From Cyanophora paradoxa (Eukaryota; Glaucocystophyceae; Cyanophorales; Cyanophoraceae): DNA of 64,000 nucleotides. Both the position numbers and the translations under genes were made by a program. The stretch is from contig QPMI01000129.1 in NCBI GenBank assembly GCA_004431415.1, positions 1 through 64,000 of the forward strand, in the 5' to 3' direction. The notes under the pieces were generated by a model. That model was given only the letters and a program-made list of their open reading frames with translations. It was not told the DNA's origin and ran no database searches. Positions 10,307 to 19,767 of this stretch are shown here, piece by piece (within the stretch, counting starts at the first letter, position 1; each line of letters starts with the position of its first letter).

Positions 10307-13300
10307 ATGGAAGGAGCGCACGTTCAGAGCGCGGATTCCGGGCGCGGGTCCTCGATCGGCATTCACGGCGCTGCAGCCGCGCTGGACGAGGATCACCTGG
10401 CGGGGCTTCTGGACTTTGCGTGCCGGGAGATGCTGGAGCTGGAGGGGCCGGCGGCGGGGGCCGGCGGCGAGGGCGGCTGGCGCGTCATCCTGGAGCACCG
10501 CGACGCGAACATCGATGTTGCCGTCGAGGCGCGGTGCGGGGCACCCGCCCCCGCTCGAGCTTACGAGCTCACGCGCCCCGCCCGTGACCCGGCGCGCCCT
10601 CCTCCGCAGGCCGGTCTCGATGCCGGCGGACCCCGCCGCGCCCTTCCGCCTCTTCCGGACGAGCGTCGAGCTGCCCGACGTGCCGCCTGCGTTCGCGACC
10701 CGCGCCATCATGTCCCGCTCCCGCTTCAAGGAGTTCAACGAGGTCCGCCCGTCCCCTTCCCCCGCCGCCCCCCTGTTCCCCTGAACCCGTACCCCCCTCC
10801 CAGTTCATCCTCTCGGAGGAGCTGGTGGCGGACCTGCGGGGGCCGTACCCGGGCGACCCCGAGGAGCTCGGGCGCGTCCAGGTCTTCGCCGACAGGCACG
10901 ATTACTTCGGTGCCCCTCCGGATCCTCGCCCCCCGGAGGAGCCGATCTGACAAAAGCAACCCGCTCAGGTTGGGCCCTCCAGTCCGTGGTGCGCGGCCCC
11001 GCCCACGCTCCCGCCTCTGTCGGTCCCTGGTGCCTGCCTGGAACGCTTTCCAGAGCCAGATACGTATATACGCCCGGGTAGGGGAGGGAGACCAATCGCC
11101 TTACCCTAGCAATCGGCCTCTTTTGCCGGACGCGTGCGAGGCGGGCTCGTGTGAGCGAGCGGGCCTGCGCGGCAGATGCTCTTCTCAACGTGGCGGCTGG
11201 GCGACGGCTCGGGCCTGCTGCTGAAGGTGCCCGTCGAGCTCGAGCGCCGCCCCGACGCGCAGCCCGTCTGGTCCGGCCCCCCTCCCCCCTACCCCCCCCC
11301 TTCCCCTTTTCCCTTCCCCCTCCCCTCCCCCCTCCCGTGCCCTTCCCGACCCCGCCCCTCCCAATCACCCCCCCCCCACCCTCCCCCCCCCCCACCCACC
11401 CACCCACCCACCTACCTCCCCCCCTGGAATGTTAAAGCCGGCTCTCATGGCGAGGGGGCGGGGGCGTGGGGGCAGGACGACGCGGCGCCACCTGACGAAG
11501 ATACGCGCCGTGGTCGCCTGGCGCGTCGCCCCGGCCCCCGACGGCCCCGGCTCCAGGCGCGCCCCCGCCCCCCCGTCCGCCCCCTTCGAGCTCCCCCGTC
11601 CCGCTTGCAAACGGCGGCGCGCAGGCTGGTCTTCACGCAGGTGGACCGGAGGCGGGACCTCATGGCCTACCTTCCCGACGCCCTCCACGTCCAGGCGCCC
11701 GCCCCCTCAGCCTTAGCTTCCCCTCCGCTTAGGCCCGCCTCGGGGCGAGGGGGGCCCGACGCCGTGGCCAGGCGCCTGGGAGGCACGCGCCGGGGCCCCC
11801 TGACGCCCCCCGCGCCCTCAGATCTTCTCCCGCATCTGGGTGAAGACCAACGTGCGGGCGGTGCGCGCAGCAGGCCGGGGCCGGGGCGGCTGCGGGGCGC
11901 CGCTGAGGCCGGCGCGGGGCGGGGCAGGTGCGGCTGGTGCTCTCGGAGTACGCGGCGGCTGCGGCGGCGGCGGCGGGCGACCCGGCGCTGCGGCGGCCCC
12001 GCGACCGCGCCGGGGCCGGCTTTTCCTTCCTCTCCGGCTCCGCCGCCCCGCCCCGGGGGCTCTCGGGGGGGCCGGGCCCCCCCGGCCCCTCTGCTCCCTT
12101 CGTCGTGCACGCCTTCGCGCCCCCTTCGCCAGCCGCGAGCGGCGGCGGCGCTGACCCCGAGGGCGGCGCGGAGTCCGAGGCGGCGGCGGCGCCGCCCAAA
12201 GCCAACGAGCTCTTCTACGCCTTCGTCGGCATCAAAGTCCGCCACCCCGCCCGCCCGCCCGCCCGTCCCGCAGCGGATCCGGCGCACCCGAGCCCAGCGC
12301 GCCTGGGCTTGATTCCTTCTTGGTGCGCAGGAGGAGGGTCTGGCGGCGGAGGAGCGGGCGGCGGCGGCGGGCCCGGCGGGCGTCCACGAGACGGCCCCCG
12401 AGGTCGAGGGCGTGACCGCCCCGCGCGTCCTCTCCCGCGTGCGCGCCGCTCCGCGCGAGCGGCCTCCCGCCGCTGCGGCCCTCGCGGGATCCGAACCCGC
12501 GGGCGCGCAGGCGATGGATGCGGCGCGGGCCTCCCTGGACCTTGCCCTGCGCCTGGAGTCAATGTCCCTCGCCGGACTCGAACGCGCGCCCCGCACCAGC
12601 TCCCACCCTCCCGCGCGCGCCTCGGCCTCACGCCCGCCCGCCCCGCAGTGCCCCGGGTCCGCCGAGCGGGGGCGGCAGCGGCGACGTGGGGACGTGGACG
12701 CGCCGGCGCCGCTGCCGCTGCCGCCCTCTGCGGCCAAGGCCCTCGCCCGCCCCCGCCGGAGCCCGGGGGCGCCGCCGCCGCCGCCGCCGCTTCCCCCGCC
12801 GGTGCGCTGGCGGCGAGCAGCTCGAAGCGGCACCAGGGGGCCCCCGCCCCCGCCGCCCCTCTACCTCGCCCCGGGTCCCCCCCGCTCCCGCATCGGCCCC
12901 CGCGCCCCCGCGGCCGCCTTCGACGCCGCGCCTCCGCCCGCCGCGCTCCAGCCCATCGCCCCGCGGTGCGCGTGCCCCGCCCCGTCGCGCGCGCGCCGGG
13001 CGATGGGGGCGGGGTGGGAGGGCAGGCCGGGGCCGGCGGGGCGGGGCCGGGGAGGCCGCTGGACCTCGCGGGGATGCCGCCGTGGCGCAAGAAGCGCACC
13101 GCCAAGAAGAAGACGACGCAGCCGCCTCCAGCCGACCCCGGCCCGCAGCCGCCCGGCCCCTCGCCCCCGCCCCCGCCCCTCCCCCGACCCCGGCCTCCGC
13201 GCCCTCGCGCCCCAGTTCTCCGCCCCCGCCCTCCCCGCCTCCCCCTGCACCCCCTGCACCCGCCGCATTCCCCTACCCTCGCCTATCTGCTCATCCCCGT

Positions 13301-13379
13301 CCCTCTGGTCGTTGCGTACGCCCCGGCTCCGGCACAGGAGCCGGGCGGCGCGGCCCGGCCTCGGCGGCGGCCCCGGCCC

Positions 13380-13420
<41 letters not shown>

Positions 13421-13580
13421 CTCGCCTCTTGCTGGCGATGGGGCGGCGGCCGCGCTCTCGGACGGCTCGACCGCGGAGGGCGGGGAAGAGGAGCGGGCCC
13501 AGACGCCCGAGCTCCAGCTCGCGACCGACGCCCGCCCGCCCTCGCCCCGCCGCAGCCTCGCTTCCAATCCGTACACGTAG
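10307..13580 (+). CDS. START/SRPBCC-like lipid-binding protein (tentative)
   Basis: Exons read in series resemble the N-terminal half of a START domain: GWRVILEHRDANIDVAV, then FRLFRTSVELPDVPP with SRSRFKEFNE (the usual alternating strand and Trp/Phe-Asn/Asp segment), then VQVFADRHDYF, then FSTWRLGDGSGLLLKVPVEL. Further exons (LVFTQVDRRRDLMAYLPDAL, IFSRIWVKTN, VRLVLSEYAAAAAAAAG, ANELFYAFVGIK) could complete the fold. From about 12340 to the stop the sequence is Ala/Pro/Gly-rich low complexity including an Ala run coded by GGC repeats (about 13380-13420). Splice sites in this part are guesses. ATG at 10307. The family call rests on pattern resemblance only; a degenerate or unrelated alpha/beta fold is possible. 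Confidence 0.45.
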
Positions 13581-14288
13581 TCGACGTCCATCAGTATGAC
13601 GAGTCCAGTAACCTTGAAACATATCGGCATTATGTCTCCCTTTGAACTCCCTTTGCAATTGGTTTTGTACAGTCGTCATTTAAATTTCACAATAAACTCA
13701 AAAGCCTTGAAGCACTGCGGCAGGCGCATAAACCCATGCCATAATGATCATGATCCGATGATCAGGGCAACTTGGCAAGAGGGCCCATGGCAATGGCGAT
13801 GGCTACTAGGCTAGCACAACCGTTGAACTTGGCAGGCATGCGCAGGAGCAAAGGAGCATGCATATGAGAATGTCCCCCCGGATACATGTGCCGTGGTGTA
13901 TCAATGCGACGTCCACTTTTGCAAAAAAATGAGGATGCCCCCCCGGACCCTCTAAATTTCAAGTTTGAAGCCTTGAAGCCTAGACTCAATGCATGAAATG
14001 AAACCTCACTCAGTGACTCATGATCATATCGATCAGCGACTGAAACCGTTGTACCGTAGTACATCAAAATCCGTGACGTCATTACCGTGGTACATCAAAA
14101 TCAGTGATCAGGATCATCGTATTCTTATTTCAAGTTCCGAAGTTCTGGAATTACTAGCTATAGTTACATTTGAATACCACGATACTATGACAGCTGAATT
14201 AATTTAAGTTTTGTACTACGGTAACTAATAGAAGTTCTGCCAAGTCTGTACAGTTGTTGGATGCAGGCCCCGAGGGGGCGCCGATGGC
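13581..14288. other. AT-rich convergent intergenic region with a direct repeat
   Basis: Separates the 3' ends of the START-like (+) and aldo/keto reductase (-) genes. No coding sequence seen. An imperfect tandem repeat built on GTAC-GTACATCAAAATC-GTGA occurs at about 14049-14079 and 14082-14108. TCCCCCCGGA-like words occur at about 13873 and 13940. Several ATGATCA/TGATCATGATC words occur at 13745-13765 and 14015-14030. Confidence 0.5.
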
Positions 14289-17264
14289 TCAGGCCTCGGA
14301 GCGGGCGCCGGCGTGGGCGGCAGTGCGCTCGCGCCCGGCCCCGGCCTCGGTGGCGGCGGCGGCGGCCCCCGCCTCGGGGCGGAGGAGGGAGGCGGCGTCG
14401 TCGACGTAGCCCTCGGAGCGCATGCCGAGGAGGACGGAGGAGACGCCGCGGTGGCCCAGGAGCCACCGCAGCGCGTACCGCTGCAGCGTCTCGCCCCCCT
14501 CCTCCGTCCCCCTACCCCCGCAAGCTTCAACTCAGAGAAGGCACCCGAAGCAGAAGATCGAAGGAAGGAACAGAAGGGACCGGTAGTCAAAGCCGAGCTC
14601 GCGGATGCGGTCCCCCGCGCGCTTGCCCAGCTCGTACTTCACCTGATCACGAGCCCGCGCGCTCAGGTGAGCGGGCGCGAATCAAAGAGGCGCCTACTCG
14701 CCTGGGCGACGTAGGCGTCGAGGAAGCGCTGCGGGGGGGTACGCGTCGGTCTCAACCCGCGCCCCCCCTGCGGTCCCCTGAGCGCCGCACCTGGACCACG
14801 ACCCCGAGCTTCTCGCCCTCCTGCGCGTACCCCCCCCGGGGTCAGCTCAGGCCAGGACCCGGCGAGGGGGGGGGTGGGGGGAGGGGAGAGTTGGGGGGGG
14901 CCGGGCGGGCCTCGTACTGGTCGGTGACGTGCTGCCCGCTGTACTCCGGGACGCCTGCGCCGAGCTCAGGGGTGCGGGGTAGAGCAGCATGTAAGGAGCG
15001 CGCCGGTGGGGACCATGTCCGGAGCGAAGTTGCCGTCCGTGCCCCCGACCTGCCCCGGCGCTCGGCGAGGGCGCAGGGGTGGGGTGGGTGGAAGGATTAC
15101 CTCCTCGACGAGGCGCCGGAGGGCGGGGATGATCGACCGGTACAGCGCGCTCTGGATGAGGGGGGGGGGGAGTCGGAGGGGGTACCGTCGAAAGGAAAAC
15201 AAGCGGGCGTGCCTCGAAGTGGAAGTACGACTGGAAGTGCGGCCGCAGCCGGTCAATCTGGCGGGGGTACAGTCAATGTCGGGGGGAGGGGAGGGGAAGG
15301 GAGAGCGTCTGGGGTACCTGCGTGATGGCGTCCTTCAACTGATCGAGCTCGGAGTCCTCCTCGCTCCTGGGGGTACGCCGTCTTGATGAAGGAGAGGGGT
15401 ACGGGAAAAGGGTACGCACGACTCGGGGAGCGAATCGAAGGCGTACTCCACCCGCTTCAGCGCCGCGTCCAGCGCCTGCGCGGGGTACGCGTTCAATCGC
15501 CTTGAGGGACGGGGCGCGGGGGTACGGCCGCGTGCACGTGCCTCCTGGTAGCCCACCGCGGGGGGGTACGACGCAAGGCGGAAGCTGCCGAGGGTATCGG
15601 AGAACGCTGCGGGGGGTGAGCATCAGCGAGGGGGGCATGGGATGGGCGGGGGCGCGGAGGCGCGGGCGGGGGGCGGGCGGGCCGTTGAGGGGCCGGTTGA
15701 CGATGACGCGGAGGCCGTTGGAGGCGGCCCAGTCGACGCAGGCGCCGGGCTCGAGGGCCGCCCGCTCCAGCAGGTTCGCTGGCAGCTGCACCGTGGAGAA
15801 GGCCGGCGCGCCCCGCCCCGCCTGCTGCGCCGCCCGCTCCGCCAGGCCACCAGCGGCCGGTACGGCACGTGGTGCGGGTCCCTTGGGGGGGGGGGGGGGG
15901 AGGGGGAGGGGGGGGGGATGGCGCGTCGGGTGCGCCGCGCCGGAGGCGGCGCGCGCCGAGGCGGCGCGCACGAGTCAGGCTTGCCGAAGGAGTTGCACCT
16001 GCGCAGCGCGGCCGGCGCGGGGCGGGGTGGAGCGGGTTGGTCGCGGAAACATGAAGTGGTCCGGGGCGGCGGCTGGCGCGCACGATATGCCGTAGGAGCG
16101 GATGCGGCCGCGGGCGACCTGACGGCTGCGCTTTCAGCCGGCCGCGGCGGGGCGGGGCGGGGCCGGGCGGGGCGGGGCGGGGCGGGCGCGCCTCGCGCTC
16201 GAGGGCCTCGAAGGCGCGCCCGATGCGGTCCAGCATCACCCGCCGGTGCTGCCCGCCCCCGCCCCGCCCCGGTCAGCGAGCTCGAGGCGGGGGAACGTTC
16301 GCCCCAGGGCCGTGGAGGGCCGCGCGCGCGCACCCGCTCGCCGTCGTCCCGCGGCCCCGTGATGTTCTTCATCAGGTAGTACTCTGCTCCCGCGGGGGCG
16401 TCGCCGTCGGGCGGGGCGCGCGGGGCGGGGCGCGCTGGAGATGGGGAGGGGAGCGCCAGCTGCAGCGGCGGGCGTGCCTGGATTGTGGAGCAGGAATACG
16501 TCGAGGTACGGCGTGCGCAGGCGCTGAAGAGATCGCTCCAACTGGTCCCGCAAGAAATCCGGGTGGATACCTGAGATGAACGGCGCGAATCAGTTCCGGG
16601 ACCCGGGACGCGCCCCGCCCCGGCCCCCGGTCGATAGGAATCAAGCGGCGGGACGCGCGCATGCGCAAGCGCACAGTGGAAGCAGTCGCGCTGGTACATG
16701 ACGAGCTCCGGCGGCTGGACGTACCCGGGCTCGAACATGCGCTTCAAATTGCTGCCCTGGATGTAGCCCGCCTTGCTGACGAGGACCACGTCCTCGCGGC
16801 GCAGCTTCCGCTCGCTCTGCATGTCGTGCAGAACCTTTCCTATCAGCTCCTCCGACTTCCCCTGCGCCCGCGCGCCGTCAGCTCCCCGGGAAAGCATGCG
16901 CATCGGCGCGGAGCGCGAGCGCCGAGAGAGACGGCACAGGGAGCGGGCGAGCCAGTTGGCGCCGCGCTCCGCTTTCAGCGCACATCTGCATAGTTCGTGG
17001 AGGTGTCGATGACATTGATTCCCATAGTTAGCGCCTTTCGCAGAGCCTGCGCGAAGGTCGCACGTACGCCGGTCTTCCCTCTTGATAGAGGACCCAGGCA
17101 GCGTTCTAACGCATGCACGGGCGCGAGGGGCGGCTCGCGTCGCCCTAAGAACAGGCGAGCCCTGACGCGCGCGCGGATCGGACCTTTTCGTGCTCCTCAA
17201 CGCCAAGGGCGACGCGATATGAGCCAAAGCCGACACGCGAGAACTTAGGAAGCAGCGCCGCCAT
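14289..17264 (-). CDS. aldo/keto reductase
   Basis: NAD(P)H-dependent carbonyl reductase of the AKR superfamily. The protein starts [18 protein letters not shown] with ATG at 17264. It then shows [12 protein letters not shown] (catalytic Asp and Tyr), the helix [25 protein letters not shown] (catalytic Lys), DCFHC joined across an intron to [14 protein letters not shown], and [10 protein letters not shown] (catalytic His). The Asp-Tyr-Lys-His tetrad is complete. The C-terminal part gives [18 protein letters not shown] and [20 protein letters not shown], the usual cofactor-binding end, then YVDDAASLL and an Ala-rich tail. Many small introns, several with G-runs on the + strand (16 G at 15885-15900). 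Closest in character to the HNP-motif AKRs of plants and algae. It shares a 56-bp head-to-head gap with the next gene. Confidence 0.9.
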
Positions 17265-17320
17265 TTTTTCTCGCTCTGGCAGGGTACGGTATTCAAATTC
17301 GCGCGATCAAATCGACGAAG
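17265..17320. promoter_or_regulatory. 56-bp bidirectional promoter
   Basis: The whole gap between the reductase start codon (17264, -) and the ATG of the small Cys-rich gene (17321, +). Both transcripts must start here or within the coding sequence of the other gene. It is AT-richer than its flanks (TTTTTTCTCGC, TATTCAAATTCGCGCGATCAAATCG). Confidence 0.5.
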
Positions 17321-17832
17321 ATGGGTTTGCCTGAGCTTCCCGCGTATCCCGCGCGTCGCGCACCGTCTGATTGTAGGCGCGCGCAGCGTCTCGCACCCGT
17401 TCCCGCGCCCGGAAAGATGCCGACGAGGTCAACCAGCCGATGGTGTTCGACGTCCGATCCACGCAATCGAAATTGCCGAGTTCGATCGCTCTCGCGCAGG
17501 CTGAATGCGGTGTATGCGGCTCCTGGCGCAACGTGGCCCAGGTGCGCCTGCCGCGCGCGCGCCGCGCCCGAAGCGACGTCGACGTATGCGCGCGTACTAG
17601 CGCATGATTTCGAAAGCAGGACGTAAAGGACATGCTGGAATCGGAGAAGACTGTCGGTGAGCGGCGCCCGTTCGAGCTTGAGCTCGCCGCGGCCGGACCG
17701 CCGTCACTTTAATATATATTAAATTTAATTCGCGCATGCGAAGCGTTCAACTGCGCCCTCGTGAAGCGGAGCTGCGCGGAGGAATGCGATTACTGCAGCA
17801 CCTGCCTGAAGGTCTGCAGAAACTGGATCTAG
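17321..17832 (+). CDS. small Cys-rich protein, about 75-85 residues
   Basis: Not visible as one open frame. Three downstream exons join in frame. One ends KDADE. The next gives AECGVCGSWRNVAQ and is joined in phase 0 to DVKDMLESEKTV. The last gives AFNCALVKRSCAEECDYC, then STCLKVCRNWI and a stop at 17832. Nine Cys in about 55 residues, with C-x2-C and C-x3-C spacings, suggest metal binding or a disulfide-rich fold. The first exon probably starts MGLPELPA at 17321, but its junction with the rest is not resolved. No family recognised; a twin-Cys mitochondrial intermembrane-space protein is one possibility. Head to head with the reductase. Confidence 0.45.
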
Positions 17833-18609
17833 TCGAATGTTGTGGCGCCGGCGCCAGTCGGCTCACGCTCGCTATCGATCGCAGACGGAAAAGAGCGGCA
17901 AAGAGGAGGGGCGCTGCCTCGAAGGTACCGTTTCGCACTGCTTAAAAAAAAGCTTGCCATGCGAAGCTTGCAAAATTGATTAGACGACTCGAGATTTAGA
18001 GCTACATATCACACGCTATAGCTATAGCTATAAATACATATAGCTATAGCTAGCGCTACTAGGCTAGCGCTCCATCGATATCTTGCGCGATACCGATCGA
18101 GATCGATGATCGATCGGGGCTCGCAGACTGCGACGGCTTCCACAAGGGGCGGCACTTCACGGCGAGCGCTGCCTCGCAGGAGCAGTCGTAACGTAATATG
18201 TAGGATTCCCGCTGCGCATGCCCCCAAGGGCCCCGGCCCGACAGGCCTGCTACAGCTGCAGCTGCAGGCTAGGGACGTCGACGTCAGCTGGAAGTCTGAT
18301 CATGAATACAATGCTTAAAACTGAATTTGGATCTAATTTCTGCACACTGCATCGCTCATGATTATGATCGCACTGTGACTTGATGGACACGGGAAATAGT
18401 ACTCGGAAAACGGGATCAGGCCTGGGCCAAATGCAATTTTCAAGCGGGACGTTCAGGGCAAGCTTAATTACAAGGTCGAGCAAAGCAAAGCAAGCGAAGG
18501 GAGCTCAAGGACTGAACAAAGTTAGCTGTCCAGACTAAACTGTGCACGGCCGCGGGCTGCATATGCATGACGGGCAGCTACGGAGTCGCCCCGGAGGATG
18601 GAGGTTGCA
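17833..18609. other. AT-richer intergenic region with palindromic tandem words
   Basis: Separates two convergent genes. No coding sequence seen. At about 18011-18068 GCTATA/TAGCTATAGC words repeat on both sides of a short AT stretch and end in GCTAGCGCT pairs, so the segment can fold on itself. GATCGAT words follow at 18085-18115, and AGCTGCAGCTGCAGGCT at about 18254. Confidence 0.45.
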
Positions 18610-19578
18610 TCAGAAGGGCATCTTGAGGGAGCCGCTGGCGGTGAGGAGGTCCCATCTGCGCGCGCGGTGACGGGGGGCCGGCACGGCGAGGAGTGGCATC
18701 TCGAGGGGGACGCACGCGACGCTGCAGGTCCCGTGCAGGCACTGCAGGGTAGCCAGGAGGAAGAACTCGCCTGCGCCGCGGCACGGGTCGGACGGCGCGC
18801 GCGCGGGACTACAGCTCGCTCTGGCGGCCACGGAGGGACGCCGATGCGCGCGTACCGTAGAGGCGCTTGTTTGGCTGGCCGGACGCGTAGCCGATAGCGT
18901 ACACGATGCGGCTGCGAAAAACAGATCGAGGTTCGATTGCGAGTCAGGCGCACATCTACAGGCAGCAACGAAGCGCGTCGGCGGCGGCCGCACCCGACGC
19001 CCCAGACGAAGCCGGAGAGCGCAGAAAGTAGCGGGTACTTGAAGCCCGCGACGAGCATCAGGAAGAGCTGATTGGGCATGGTCTCCAGCATGTTCTGGTG
19101 GCCGCGCTGCGATGCGTACGCGTGAGCTGGGGCGCACGACGCGAAGAGACCACGCGCAGACGAACTTGGACGCAGTTGAACAAATACCCGTCAGAGCCAG
19201 GCTTGTCGTCGGCGCTGTACATCGCCGGGTACTGGGCGGCGTAAGAGAACGTCATGCTCGGGCGCCGCACTCGAGCGGGTCGCGCGGCGAGGGAACGTCG
19301 TTCTCCGCGCTCACCTTGACTTTGTACTTCTTCCGGGCGCCGCCGACCTGCGCGAGGATCGGCGGTCAGCTGCAGGCCGGGTCGGGCTTCGCGGTTCTAG
19401 AACAGTGTCCGCTGCTCCGTGTACGTCGACCAGGAGACGGGAGGCTTCGAAGAGCGAGGCGCGCGACGGAAAATGGGCAATGGCGCGCCTTGAAGCCGAG
19501 GTACATGTTGACAAACATGATCCAGACCCCCGCCAGCAGCACGTAGCCATACTCATCCGGGACCTTGAGCACCGCCAT
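18610..19578 (-). CDS. MGST3: microsomal glutathione S-transferase 3-like (MAPEG)
   Basis: Small integral membrane enzyme of the MAPEG family, acting in glutathione conjugation or peroxide reduction in ER or outer mitochondrial membranes. Exon 1 (19489-19578) gives 30 residues ending NMYLGFK, with EYGYVLLAGVW as the first helix. The next exon starts VGGARKKYKVK. Then come YPAMYSADDKPGSDG and FNCVQ joined to GHQNMLETMPNQLFL, matching the FNC-x-QR-x-HQN-x-LE signature that binds glutathione. A GFKYPLLSALSGFVWGV helix, IVYAIGYASGQPNKR with the C-terminal Arg motif, and a final helix (EFFLLATLQCLH) complete four membrane segments. The intron after GFK has a GC donor. ATG at 19578; 189 bp separate it from the divergent receptor gene. 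Confidence 0.9.
19348..19488 (-). other. GC-AG intron in the MGST3 gene
   Basis: On the minus strand exon 1 ends TTCAAG and the intron opens GCGCGCC, ending CGCGCAG before GTCGGCGG. Joining these gives GFK-VGGARKKYKV, the spacing conserved in MGST3 proteins. No GT donor preserves frame and alignment. Length 141 nt. Confidence 0.75.
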
Positions 19579-19767
19579 TTCGCAAAGCTCTGCGCTGCGC
19601 TCTGCTGTTCGAGGTTGGCTGCGCTGAGTGAAGCTCTACTCCGCCTACCAGTGAAGCTCTACCCCGGTAGTTTGAAGGACTTGGCCGTGCTGAGCGGCTA
19701 CCCGGCGCCGTCCTCTGGCTGCTGGAACTCTCGCTCGAGTCGGCGGGCGCCGACGCCGAGCGGGGCG

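Noticed and set aside
12482-12545. tRNA-like T-arm on the minus strand (GCGGGTTCGGATCCCGC) with a partly pairing acceptor stem
   Set aside because: Total length between the pairing ends is about 55 nt, with no D-arm or anticodon arm, and it lies inside the START-like gene. Coincidence in GC-rich DNA.
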